From Strigamia acuminata (taxonomy: Eukaryota > Arthropoda > Chilopoda > Geophilomorpha > Linotaeniidae): a stretch of DNA of 64,000 bases. The stretch covers positions 4,154,001 through 4,218,000 of the forward strand of contig OX442322.1 in assembly GCA_949358305.1 (NCBI GenBank), read 5' to 3'. Shown here piece by piece: positions 51,170-62,000 of this stretch; within the stretch, counting starts at the first letter, position 1, and the number at the start of each line of letters is the position of its first letter. Below the pieces are notes generated by a model, which was given only the letters and a program-made list of their open reading frames with translations, was not told the DNA's origin and ran no database searches. The translations under genes and the position numbers were made by a program.

Positions 51170-51634
51170 TGTTAGGTTGACGTTTTCCTGTTTGTCCTCG
51201 CATCCGCGTAGATTATCAGATTGCATATTGTGGTTAAATGCAATCAGTGTGTTGCCATGTTGATGTCCCGTATCGCAGTCGGTTGATTCTGATTTTTAAT
51301 CCCAATGCTGGTTTTGTACCGCAACCGACTCCTATTACGTGACAACACACACAACCTGTCATCTGCTCAAATGAGCACTTATTGTTTATGTTGTTCTGTT
51401 TATTTTATCCATTAGTTTTGTCTTTCTGCAAAGAACAAGTCAGTGTATTGAAACAATGATTTGTTCTGTGATTTCATTGTGTTTGAGATCGAGGGCGTTT
51501 AGCCTCGAACCAGGCTTTTATGTAACACACTTACTTTTGTAATAAAAGATGGCGGACGCGTGTCCGATTTATCCGCCCAGCCAAAACGATGTTTCGAGTT
51601 ATTTCGACTGCGCACAGGCCATTGCAACTCTTCA
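51170..51634 (+). repeat. 3' LTR of CoC
   Basis: 465 bp, no difference from the 5' LTR found by eye. It is followed by GCCAT. Confidence 0.97.
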
Positions 51635-51686
51635 GCCATGACACGCGAAGAGTACTCGTTTCACGAGTGAGCTGGGTACAACGGCT

Positions 51687-52962
51687 TGTGATGATTACAA
51701 ATCCGTATTTATCAATGTTCACAATAGATGGCGCTGTTTACCAAACGCGCGTAATTCAAACTCGATAAAACTAAAAAGTGTGATAAATAATTATTTAGAC
51801 ACGGCGAATAAAATAGTTATATTTTATTCGACATGAACTAAGTATTAATTACTTGATGATGTTGACTCTGTTGAATCAATATCCACGCTACTTACCCTCA
51901 GCTAACTGGCCTCAGTCCGCTGCAGGATGGCTGTTGTAAACAGCCCTCGCAGGTTCCCGTCTTTCTACGATTGGTCCTTCCGCTCGTTAAAAGTCGGTAA
52001 AGGCCTAATGTACAGGTAACACGCCGGGTTGGTAGCCCGTGAGTAATATCTTCAGATGTTGCGAGAAACAACTACCTGGATAATGGTAATCCAACGGCAG
52101 TGGCCGATTAATATTTTACCCGGTGCTCGATCAGTGGATCCCGCCATCGTAAGGCATGCTGGCGGATGGAGGAGTCAAATCCTCCCGCGATGGTTCTCTC
52201 GACCGTCGTGACGGTCCCCGCCCCATTGTACCCTCCGGGTTAGTAACCCGTGAACGATATATAAAATATATCGTGTTAAACAAATTACTCGGGCATTGGT
52301 AATCCTGTATTGGCAATATCTTTTAAACCCGGTAAGTCCATAGAAATGTTTACCTGGTGGTTGGTACCACCGATAGCGAGTTAAAGCACACAATTAAATA
52401 CTCGGCGCCTGATCACGAGATCTTGTCGTCGTAAGGCATGCTGGCGGATGGAGTCTCAACAACTCCCGCGACGTTCTCTCAATTGTCGTGACGGTCCCCG
52501 CTCAATTAATATTTATACAACAATTCATTTGTTGTATTCCACTAATTACTTTACTTTTATTCATTTGGAACATGGAATATTCTGCTGAATATTCCTACTT
52601 ATGCGAAGGATTCTTCGCATTATTAGATACTCGAGCTGCGGACCAAATACGTCTCCGTAGTGATATTTGTGACAATGCCGCAAGTCAGCCGTATCCCTCT
52701 GGCTTCGCCCGGATCCTCAACCAGTTGATGCCGCCCGTTTACACGCGTCAAGAACCCATCTTTGTTATTGTTAATATTTAGTAATAAATATGTTATGTCA
52801 CACTAAAACTGTAAGTTATTTCTATTCGATCACGTGCCATGTTTGTAAAGACTTCCGTAGCTTATCTCGGTTAGGTTGTTGCTAAACTTAGCAACGTCTT
52901 GTATAAACCGAATTATCTATCTCAAAGGACTAATAAATTAGCCCAAAAGTAGAATCGTCACA
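51687..52962 (+). repeat. 5' LTR of Gy2c (short form, 1.28 kb)
   Basis: TGTGATGATTAC...GAATCGTCACA. It aligns to the Gy2b LTR in opposite orientation but lacks about 480 bases, including the TATATAAG box, at a junction near 51897. Confidence 0.88.
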
Positions 52963-52964
52963 AG

Positions 52965-52982
52965 TGGAGGTTCTACCGAGAT
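52965..52982 (+). promoter_or_regulatory. Gy2c primer binding site, tRNA-Gln type
   Basis: TGGAGGTTCTACCGAGAT starts two bases after the LTR. From memory it matches the complement of the animal tRNA-Gln 3' end at 17 of 18 positions. Confidence 0.7.
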
Positions 52983-54084
52983 AGGCTGCCAAATTTTAAA
53001 TAAAATTTGAAGTTTTGTATGTCTGTGGTGAATTCGAGTAGTGTAACGTTTATGGTGATTTTTGTGTGTAAAAAATAAATTTTGTTTGAAATTTATAAGT
53101 GTTTAATATATTTTATTTTCGTCTTAAGGCTTGTTGTAAAGATAATAAGTGTCACTCACTTTATTCTGTTTTCTCCGCAGTGGAAATTATTTGTTTTAAC
53201 AAAATAATAATTTCTACCGCGTGGTCAGGCCTAAAGGCCTAAACCCTGAGAACGGAAAAATCTTGCCCGAACTTGTTAAAGTTGACCCCGCCCGGGTGAC
53301 ATCATTTTGTCGTCGACAATGTGATAAAACCACGCGGTTGGGCCTAATTTTGAAAAGTTCGACTTTGACGGAATTCTTAAAGAATTCTATCAATTTAACA
53401 GTTGCCTTATTTTTAGAATGTTCTAAATAAGTAATTTTGCTTGAGACTTCAAGTTAAACCTAAATTTATTTGCCTAAATAAATAGAAGGAAAATTGACAT
53501 TTTTCGAAGGAGTTAAAATTTATATTTTATTTCAAAATGGTTTACCTTATTTTTAAAATGTAGATTACATTAGAATGTTGGTTAAAAATCGTGATTTCAA
53601 GGCGTTGGAATCGAATTTTACGAATGGAGTACCGTTCAAATTTTAGCGAAGAAAAATTCTCACTGTTGTGTTGCCTAGCAACCAAGTTGTGCTGAGAAGC
53701 CGTCGATTCAAACGATTCGACGCGTCTTATAAAAAATTGTGGGTTTTAATACTTTAAAATTCTCATAAAGGTCATTTTATTGAATAAAATTTGACAATGT
53801 TTTACAGTACTTTGAAAAGTATCCATATTGTTTTGCGACTACGTCATAACCCTGAAATCTGACCAGATTAAGGTTCCACGAACTTAGTAATTTCCACCAA
53901 TCTCGAATGAGATTGGACTCTCGCGAGACTAGCGTTGATGTTTGACCAATCATAGAGGTGTCTTGAAGTACCCATACTTCCTTTCGAATAGTGTGACCAC
54001 TGCTTCGTTTGCGACCCTCCTGAACGTTTGCAACTTCATCGTTATCTCTCAGACTTAGGAAATTTTCTTAGTTTAAGTTTAGTT
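52983..54084 (+). other. Gy2c leader
   Basis: A 1.1-kb leader shared with Gy2a: the CCGCGTGGTCAGGCC block near 53218, its counterpart ACCACGCGGTTGGGCCTAA near 53330, and the GTTGCCTAGCAAC palindrome at 53670-53682. No convincing coding frame is seen. Confidence 0.6.
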
Positions 54085-55878
54085 ATGACTAGTAACCAGC
54101 ATCACATGAACACCCGCGGTAAGGAAAGAACTTGTTTGACCGGTGGAATGAATCTATCCGGGTTTGTACCTGTTCCTAATGGAATGGAAGAAGTGGGAGA
54201 CCACGCGGTCCACAATGGCGTTTCAAATGAAACAGCCGGACCATCTGGAGAAAATATGATTCCACGTGAACCTACTCCGCCTGGAGAAGAGGAATATATT
54301 CTTGAAGGTTCTCATTTAGGCCGAGGCGATCTACTATTTTGTCAGGATCACGGTTTGAACCCAAACCAATTTAGATCATTGACCGAAGTATTAGATTTTG
54401 TGCACGCGCGTCGTGCTACGTCGGAGCAACCTAATTCCCCAGCCAGCCAAAGATTAAATAATTTTAGTCCCACTCCTTCGACGCCTATTTCTAGATATAG
54501 AAATAAAACTGCACAACCTACACGTCAAAATCAATCGAATTTGACACCAGGAGATTTTAATCGTGCTTTCCAACAACGATTACGAGCGAATAACTTCGCT
54601 CGCAACCAACAAAGGGGATTTACTAATCCCGGAAACTTTGAGAATACGTTCAACAGAGCGAATATGGGTCCACCTAATATGGCCAACCCCACTCCAAGCT
54701 TCCCCAACGGATCAACTAGCTGTCCAAATCTCGCTGGAAATTTGAATTCAAATTTAAATGCGACAAAAGGTCCAAACAATCGTTTCGACCCAAACTTTAG
54801 ATTTGCAAACAATTCTAATCCAGCACATAACATGCAAAAGGGTCACTTAGTTCCTCCGAACTCAAATAACCCGATTGATACGAATGATTTAAATAATCCT
54901 TCTAATCCTGAAACGCAAGGAGATTCCAATAATTATTTGAATCAAGGGACACCAGGTAATTCGAACTACCGTCCGAATTTTGGTGGTCCAGGAAATTCGA
55001 ACAACCGTCCGAATTTTAACAATCGGGGTAATTCTAATAATCACTCGAATTATGGGAACCAAGGTAATTCGAACTTTGGTAACCACAGTAGACAAAATCA
55101 GAGAGGGTCGAATAATTTCAACCCTAATAATGGTGGCTCAAGTCAAAATAACTCGAGCCAATCAAACACTGGTGGATCGTCGAATGATCATTCGCGTCCT
55201 CCAAGTAGCTTTGGAATGACGGCTGATGACCTCGCGTCAATTGCCACGACCATGCACACTTTGATGCAGGCAGGAAAAAATTCCGCCATTGTCCCTCAAA
55301 CTAACTGTTTGAAGCCCCCAGATATTCCTGTATTCTCCGGAAAGGCAGATGAAAGCGAACGCTTTCTCACAATTGTAAAAAATGTCGCTTTCCTGCAAAA
55401 CATGTCACTCGATGACATGCTTATTAAAGGCGTTGCTGGTTATCTAACCGAGCAAGCGCATGGTTGGTTCCATGAAAGGAGAGGAGATTTCACATCTTGG
55501 GATATATTTGAACAAGCGTTCAAAGAGAGGTTCGTGGCCACTCGACAAGAGCGGACAAACCAACTGACCAAGTTGAGACAACTTGAAACAGACTTTATGC
55601 ACAAATATTACCAGTTATGGATATTACAAGACAACCTCGACGCGAAAGGGGCTGGAAGTCTTTTTATCGGGAGTGTAACTCCTGCTAACGATTTGCTTTT
55701 GCATATGCAAGGCCTAGCGGACTTACCTCTAACAGAGATTTATAACGCTGTAACAAAAAGCAAAAGCTTGTACAGTCGTACAGCTAATGGAGTAAAGGAA
55801 AATAATCCAATCCAGTTGTTTTCCCACCTCGGAAAACTGATAATCGTCCTCAACCGAAGACGAATGCTAAATCACTAA
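54085..55878 (+). CDS. gag: Gy2c Gag, N-terminal and capsid part
   Basis: ATG 54085 starts MTSNQHHMNTRGKERTC. The first 400 residues are strongly Asn-rich with many Asn-Ser-Asn and Gly-Asn pairs, an unusual composition for Gag. The capsid domain follows (PPDIPVFSGKADESERFL, GYLTEQAHGWFHERRGDFTS, FKERFVATRQERTNQLTKLR). The frame closes at TAA 55876-55878. The -1 frame is open across this point and continues into the zinc-knuckle segment, so a one-base indel near 55830 probably split the original gag. Confidence 0.85.
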   Translation: MTSNQHHMNTRGKERTCLTGGMNLSGFVPVPNGMEEVGDHAVHNGVSNETAGPSGENMIPREPTPPGEEEYILEGSHLGRGDLLFCQDHGLNPNQFRSLTEVLDFVHARRATSEQPNSPASQRLNNFSPTPSTPISRYRNKTAQPTRQNQSNLTPGDFNRAFQQRLRANNFARNQQRGFTNPGNFENTFNRANMGPPNMANPTPSFPNGSTSCPNLAGNLNSNLNATKGPNNRFDPNFRFANNSNPAHNMQKGHLVPPNSNNPIDTNDLNNPSNPETQGDSNNYLNQGTPGNSNYRPNFGGPGNSNNRPNFNNRGNSNNHSNYGNQGNSNFGNHSRQNQRGSNNFNPNNGGSSQNNSSQSNTGGSSNDHSRPPSSFGMTADDLASIATTMHTLMQAGKNSAIVPQTNCLKPPDIPVFSGKADESERFLTIVKNVAFLQNMSLDDMLIKGVAGYLTEQAHGWFHERRGDFTSWDIFEQAFKERFVATRQERTNQLTKLRQLETDFMHKYYQLWILQDNLDAKGAGSLFIGSVTPANDLLLHMQGLADLPLTEIYNAVTKSKSLYSRTANGVKENNPIQLFSHLGKLIIVLNRRRMLNH

Positions 55879-56309
55879 CTTTGGATTCACAAGAACAACT
55901 TAATTTTTGTGATGAAGAGTTACCCGAGGAATGTGAAGCCGTTTATCTAATAAATGGGGTAGTAGATCAGACCAGACGTGGTCAATTAGTCTGCTATAAC
56001 TGTAAACAGCCCGGACATATGCGTCGGGAATGTACAAATCCAAAACCACGTACAAATTTCAACTCTGAAGAGTTACAAAAACGTGGTACTCCGGATTCCC
56101 CGACTGTGGATCCAACTTCTAAACGGCCTAATAATAGGTGGATAACTCAAGAAGTGTTGGATGCAACACTAGATGCTAAACTTGATGCGAAATTAAATAC
56201 TTTTGAAAATAAGTTACAAACTTCGCTGACCAACTCGTTGGCAGAAATGGTCAAAACTTTGATCAAGCCCGAATCGACAGATTCAAGTGCTACTAGTTCA
56301 AAAAATTAG
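55829..56309 (+). pseudogene. gag: Gy2c Gag, nucleocapsid part (after frameshift)
   Basis: In the -1 frame relative to the capsid segment the sequence reads SLTLDSQEQLNFCDEELPEE, then a CCHC knuckle CYNCKQPGHMRREC and a short helical tail (LDATLDAKLDAKLN). There is no ATG, so it needs the original continuous gag. It ends SSSKN at TAG 56307-56309, right after the slippery heptamer. Confidence 0.8.
56300..56306 (+). promoter_or_regulatory. -1 ribosomal frameshift heptamer A AAA AAT (gag-pol, Gy2c)
   Basis: The gag codons are TCA AAA AAT TAG. The pol frame is -1 and open from this point. The phase is canonical (X XXY YYZ). Confidence 0.75.
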
Positions 56310-58081
56310 ATCCGGGGGACGAAGGTTTATTCCATCCCCCAGAAGTGGCTAATGCTACGTCGGAATCTTTATTTATGGATGTAGACACAACTTGTCTTGA
56401 AATAGCCACTAGTCATAGTGGCGGAGTAGATGAGAACTTGCAAGAAATGACAGAACAATTAAAAAATTTGACATTGTTTCCTCACAAGTGCTACACGAAG
56501 AAATTCTGTAGACTTCGCCGACTCAACAGAGTCATAGGTGGTAATAATTTGCACAATATTACTTTGGGTAATAATAAAGATGATCCTCGAATGAAGATCA
56601 CAATTGGTGGGCTCACCTACAACGCGCTCATGGATACAGGAGCATCTCAATGTTACATTGGAGAACAACTTTTGTCTGAAACTCAGGCTCTGCCAGAATT
56701 CTTACAAGAAGCTCCCAGAAACATGCTAGTCAACGCCGTAGGCGTGGCACACAAACCTGTCGGACAAATAACTTTGTGCGTACAGTGGGCCGATGAATTT
56801 ACGCCGATGAATTTCATCGTTTTAGCAAAACGAGTTTGTGGCTTGATATTGGGTCACAATTTCATGCGTAGGCAGAAGATCAGCCCACACCCCCACCTTC
56901 AAGAGTTCTCTTGTGCAGATAAACCTAATTGGTCCGCCCCTTATGAGTCGGAAGAAGCCAATTTGGCCCTTGCCCCGTTGAATCGAATTACTTTCGAGTA
57001 TTTAGAAAGTCTAACGACTGCAGTTGACTCAATCGAGCTAACAGACACTCCCGTGTTACCATGGGATGAGAAATTAGTTGAGGAGAGCGACTGCACTCCA
57101 GAACAACAATTAGCACTTCGCGAAGTGATCAACGCGATACCAAATGTATTTCGTGATCAAGTTGGGTGCACTAACGTGACTCAGCATCGAATCAAGTTCA
57201 AAGAAGGGCATTCATTGCCCAAAATGCAGTATAGAATGTATAACCCGGCCAAAAGAGCCATTATGACCAAACTTGCTGCAGAACTTGAACAGGATAGACT
57301 TATTGAAAAGGCCAAAGGGCCATTTATAAGTCATCCAGTCATTGTTGCGAAGCCTGACGGCTCATATAGGATGTGTATCGACTACCGGTGGCTGAATGCC
57401 ATCACCGAAGTCGAAGTAATACAAATGCCAAGCATTGACCTTTTATTGCATAATACTGGTCCTGCTAGGTATTTTACGTCAATTGACCTTGTCAAAGGTT
57501 ACTACCAAGTCGAGATGTGTAAAGAAGATCGTCCAAAGACGGCATTTTACACGCCAAATGGTCCATATCAGTTTGTGCGAATGCCGTTTGGCCTTTGCAA
57601 TGCGCCTTGTACTTTCCAGCGTCTGATGGAAGGCATTTTAGGCTCAGCTTTGCAAGACTACGCGTTAGTTTATTTGGATGACGTAATTGTGTATTCAGAT
57701 AATTGGGATGATCATCTCAAACACGTTCGAGATGTTCTAGAAAGGCTTAACCAAGCCAACATGACAATAAATAAAGCGAAATCTTGTTTTGGGCGTACAG
57801 AATTAAAATTCTTGGGCCACTGGATTAAACCCGAAGGTCTCTTCGGTGATCCCGATAAAATATCGGCGATTATGAAATTTCCCACCCCCACGTGTGCTAA
57901 AGACATTCAGCGCTTTCACGGCATGACTAACTTCTTCAGGAAGTTTGTTCCAAATCACGGAACTATTGCCGCACCATACACACGTATGATGAATGAGAAA
58001 ACTCCATTTGAATGGGGAGATGAGCAGACAGAAGCGTTTAATAAAATTAAAGAGCTACTTTGTGGCGACAATTGTCTACAC
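56305..58081 (+). pseudogene. pol: Gy2c Pol: protease, reverse transcriptase, start of RNase H (cut by CoA)
   Basis: The frame enters from the slippery site (LDPGDEGLFHPPEVANATSE) without a needed ATG. Aspartic protease shows NALMDTGASQCYIGEQLL. Reverse transcriptase has VAKPDGSYRMCIDYRWLN, SIDLVKGYYQVEM, MPFGLCNAPCTFQ and catalytic LVYLDDVIVYSD. The thumb and the start of RNase H follow (FHGMTNFFRKFVPNH, FEWGDEQTEAFNKIKELL). No stop occurs before CoA, which inserts at 58082 and leaves the target sequence TACAC on both sides. The remainder of RNase H and integrase lies beyond the window. Confidence 0.9.
56314..56340 (+). promoter_or_regulatory. Predicted frameshift-stimulating hairpin of Gy2c
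   Basis: GGGGGA (56314-56319) pairs with TCCCCC (56335-56340) around a 15-base loop. The stem begins seven bases after the heptamer, the usual spacing. Confidence 0.55.
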
Positions 58082-58400
58082 TGTTGAATAGTGTTGCAAA
58101 CTTCTGCAAATAGTGGCAAATGTAGTGGATTGGAAAAACACATCAGGTGAAAGAAATACACATCAGGTTAACAGGTGAGAACCAAAACATCAAGTGAGCT
58201 TTATTGATTGGTCACATGACCTCAATGCAATCAGCGCCACCTGTAGGCAGCATACAGACACTGTATGTAAACAAACGTTGCATATCACTCGCGTTGGCCA
58301 AACACATACATTAACACTTAGTTACATGATAATACGCAAAGATATATATACACACATGTTGTAAAAGTGATTGCTTATCAATATACATTATATCTTAACA
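58082..58400 (-). repeat. 3' LTR of CoA
   Basis: TGTTGAATAG...ATCTTAACA on the plus strand. A polypurine tract (ACGGGGGGCCGAA, minus strand) lies at 58401-58413. Confidence 0.95.
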
Positions 58401-58429
58401 TTCGGCCCCCCGTATTATCTCATTCCTTA

Positions 58430-59005
58430 TTAAGCCCGTAAAATGCTCAAATCAACTAAGAAACGATCGCAAAACTTCACCAAGTCAGCTTTGTCAACTG
58501 ACTTTGTAAAAACGTCGGCATGATTGGACTTTGTGCCTACGTGAACAATTAGAAGATTATCTCTTTTAACAAGTTCTCTTATAAAATGGTAACGGATGTC
58601 AATGTGCTTTGTTTTTCTGTTCTCAACACAAGATTTTGTGAAGTCCACCGTTGATATGTTGTCGCACATGACATAATGAGAGAATCTTCCAGCCAATTCT
58701 GGGGATATTTCGTGCAGAACACGAACAATCCAAATATAGTCCTTAACAGTTTCTGTGAGGGCTACGTACTCCGCCTCCATTGTTGACAGTGTCACGTTCC
58801 GTTGTTTGAAGGTCCGCCAGTAGATGGGTGTGCTACCCAAAGTCACTAGTGTTCCTCCAACGGAAATTCGGTCGTCTCTGTTGTTCGCATAATCGGAGTC
58901 GCTGTATCCGATTACCTCGATCCGATCATCCGGGAACAACAGCAATCCGTGATTTTTCGTTGTTCTCAAATAGCTGAGTAAGTCCAGTAGCGCAATCCAG
59001 TGTTC
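58430..59005 (-). pseudogene. pol: CoA RNase H region after an in-frame TGA
   Basis: The same frame as the main CoA polyprotein continues after TGA 59008-59006 with EHWIALLDLLSYLR, then RNase H motifs YSDSDYANNRDD, STMEAEYVALTE, CDNISTVDFTKSC and RKTKHIDIRYHFIREL. It ends ADVFTKSVDKADLVKFCD plus a short tail. Catalytic Asp/Glu residues are kept. A single substitution separates it from the rest of the polyprotein. Confidence 0.9.
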
Positions 59006-62000
59006 TCACCCTGGATTCGATTGGAATTGACTCAGGATGTTCACCGCATAGGTCATGTCGGGCCTTGTTCTCGACGCGATGAATGCTAAACATCCAAGTA
59101 AGCTTCTATATGGAATTCCTTCCATGGCTTTGAACTCATCAATTGTGTCCGGACAATCTCGTTTCGTGAGAACAGTTGCTTTCGTCATCGGTTGAGATCG
59201 AATCTTCACATGTTCCAAGTGATTTTTGAATTTCAACAACACTTTGTTCACGTACGATCTTTGATGTAGAACCAATTGTTGTTTGTGCGAGTGAAATTTG
59301 ACTCCTAGCAACTTCTTCGTTTGTCCGAGAATCACTAAATCGAATTGCGTTCCAATCATGTTGAGTATTTTCATCGCATCTTCGTACTGCTTTCCGAAGA
59401 CAACGATATCGTCAACGTAGACGATTAGATACGCAACATCTCCGTATTTATAAACGCAATTGCACCAATTGACGTGTTCTAGTCCTAATTTCAATAAAGT
59501 CTCCTCCAGTTCTATTCCCCATTCTCTTCCAGACTGGTGCAAGCCATAGATGGCTCGGAGGAGCCTGCAGACATAGTTCTCTTTGCCTTCAATGATGAAA
59601 CCTTTTGGCTGGCGCATGTAGACTGTTTTATGCAATTTTGCATAAAGGTATGCACACTTGACGTCTGCCTGAATGTACGACCATTTGAGCATACAGACGA
59701 GTAGCGTGAACATAAAGCGCACGATTGAAAAGTCTACCACGGGTGAGAATGTCTCCTCATAGGATTCGCCGTAGACTTGGGAAAATCCTTGCGCGACAAG
59801 TCTCGCCTTATAACGTGCAATTTCTCCCTCTTCGTTCTGTTTGGTCGTATAAATCCATCTGCAACCCACTATCTTAGTGTTGGGCGGCGGTGGAACAAGT
59901 TCCCAAACCTCGCGCTCATGCATGGTGTCAATCTCGTCGTTCATCGCTTGGCGCCATTCATTCTTTTCGGGTAAAGTCGCAATTTCCTCATAACGTACGG
60001 GTACGTGGACTTCTAGGTGGTTGGCTTCAAAGTTGATATTCACATCATCAAAGTCCACGTCAACACTATCCGTTGTCGTATTCGATTCTGAGGGCTTCTT
60101 CTTTCTTTTGTCCTCAAACAGATGCTCTGGTACGCGAAGATTGTGGTCAGTACAATACCGCTTCACGTCGGGTATCGAGCGTAACTTGGGCTTGTCGTAG
60201 CCCTCGATCGTGTACTCGACATCTCTCTGTCCAGTCGGTCTGACTTTCTCTGTTTTCTTCCAAACTAGCGCTGGAATTGTTGCAACTGGATTCAAAGGTG
60301 TTTGTCCAGGTTGTGGCAAAACGTTTGGAAGTTTCACTCCTGGCAAATTGTGTCGCAACTCCTCATCTGGCAGTCTAAATTTCAATTTAACTGGAGGCAA
60401 TTCCAGTTGTGGATCTTCCTTCTTCTTAACTGGAACTGGCGGGGGTAGCGGCGGCCTGACATCTTCATCCGAATAATATTGGCGATCACTGTCATTGTCC
60501 ATATTATCGTCCAAATTATCGATGTAAGTCGTGTACTTTTCTGGTAGGCCCAGCACGCCTTCAACACCGCGCCTGCTCTCCACGAACTTCACGTCGCTGG
60601 TTTCAATTACTTTGGAAAACTCCGGCAGCCATACTCTATATCCTTTCGTGATTCTTGAATACCCGAGCATAATGCCATGCAGACTCTTGTTGTCGATTTT
60701 GCCATCTCGAATTCTTTTCTGCACAAAGCATAAACTCCCGAATTTTCTCAAATGTCTAAGTGATGGTTTCCGTCCGTAATACAATTCCATCGGCGTCTTG
60801 TCCGAATTCAGCTTTGCGATCCTGTTCCTGAGATAGTTGAAAGTCAGGATGGCCTCTCCCCAGAATCGATGTTCCAAGCCGGCATCGTACACAAGCGCTC
60901 GCATCCCATTTGCTAATGTCTGGTTGAGTCTCTCGGAAACGCCATTTTGGACTGGAGTGTACGCGTTAGTCCTTTCGTGGGTGATTCCTAGTCCTTGGAG
61001 GTACTCTCCAAACTTGTTTGAGCAGAACTCCATACCGTTATCCGTACGAATTGCTAGAACCGATTTTCCAAGCAATCGTTCTATCCGTTTCACGTGTTTT
61101 TGGAAAATGTCAAATACTTCGTCCTTCTTCTTCATTAAGTAGACTGTGGAATAACGAGAGAAGTCGTCCGTGATAGTTAAGAAGTATATGTTTCCCGAGA
61201 GTGTTGGTGTGCTAAATGCTCCACATACATCCATGTGTAGCAATTGGAGTGGCTCTGTCGATCTAATTCCTGGCAATGACTTATGAGGAATCGCTTTCTT
61301 CTTGGCTAATGTGCAAACGTCGCATTGTGTGATTGGCACATCCAAAATTGGCAACCCAATTACCGCACCTCCTTTGCTCATTGCTTGGACGCTTGGAAAA
61401 TAGATGTGTCCGAGCCGCTCATGCCAAAGTCTTGCTTCCTCAGGATTAGACGCACTCTTCGTTGTACTTTGTGTTGAAATAGTTGGCTCTTGTTTCTTCT
61501 GTTCGCCAACGTTCGCTTTGTTATTCGCCTTCTGTCTTAGCTTCGCAAAGTCGGGCTTCTGGTCGCTCAGTTTGATATAATATAGACGATCCTTTTTCAC
61601 GCCTTCCATCAGTTGTCTCTTCCACTGAGGATTGTATATCTTGACCAGTCCGGAGCCCACGGCGACTTTGCATCGTGCTTCGTCGATGCACGGTCCCGAC
61701 AATAAATTTCTTCGCATGTCCGGCGCATAATAGACTTTCTTCAATGTGATTGGAATTGTCTCACTTCCAACCAAACTCATCACGCAAACGTCCCCGACGC
61801 CTTGGATTTGAATTAAAGTTTTCTTATCCGCTTGACTCATTGTCCCTGTGGTTTCCTTGAAGTTGAAGAACTGGTTCCTATCTTTACAAAAATTTCCAGT
61901 GGCCCCGGTGTCGTAGATCCAACAGTTGTTGGCTGCGCTGCACTGTAACATCTCTTCTTCGCTCAACTCGGTGAGAAAACCGACATCGAACATGTTTGTG

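Larger units (their letters stand above)
44676..51634 (+). mobile_element. Complete, apparently intact Ty1/copia element CoC
   Basis: 465-bp LTRs at 44676-45140 and 51170-51634 look identical base for base, and GCCAT is duplicated at 44671-44675 and 51635-51639. It has a primer site, a 1.1-kb leader, one open polyprotein frame and a polypurine tract. It is the youngest insertion in the window by LTR identity and the best candidate for a mobile copy. Confidence 0.97.

Noticed and set aside
42574-52962. Inverted Gy2 LTRs as terminal inverted repeats of a large DNA transposon
   Set aside because: The left copy has a polypurine tract on its inner side and the right copy has a primer site and gag beyond its outer side, so they are LTRs of two separate elements.
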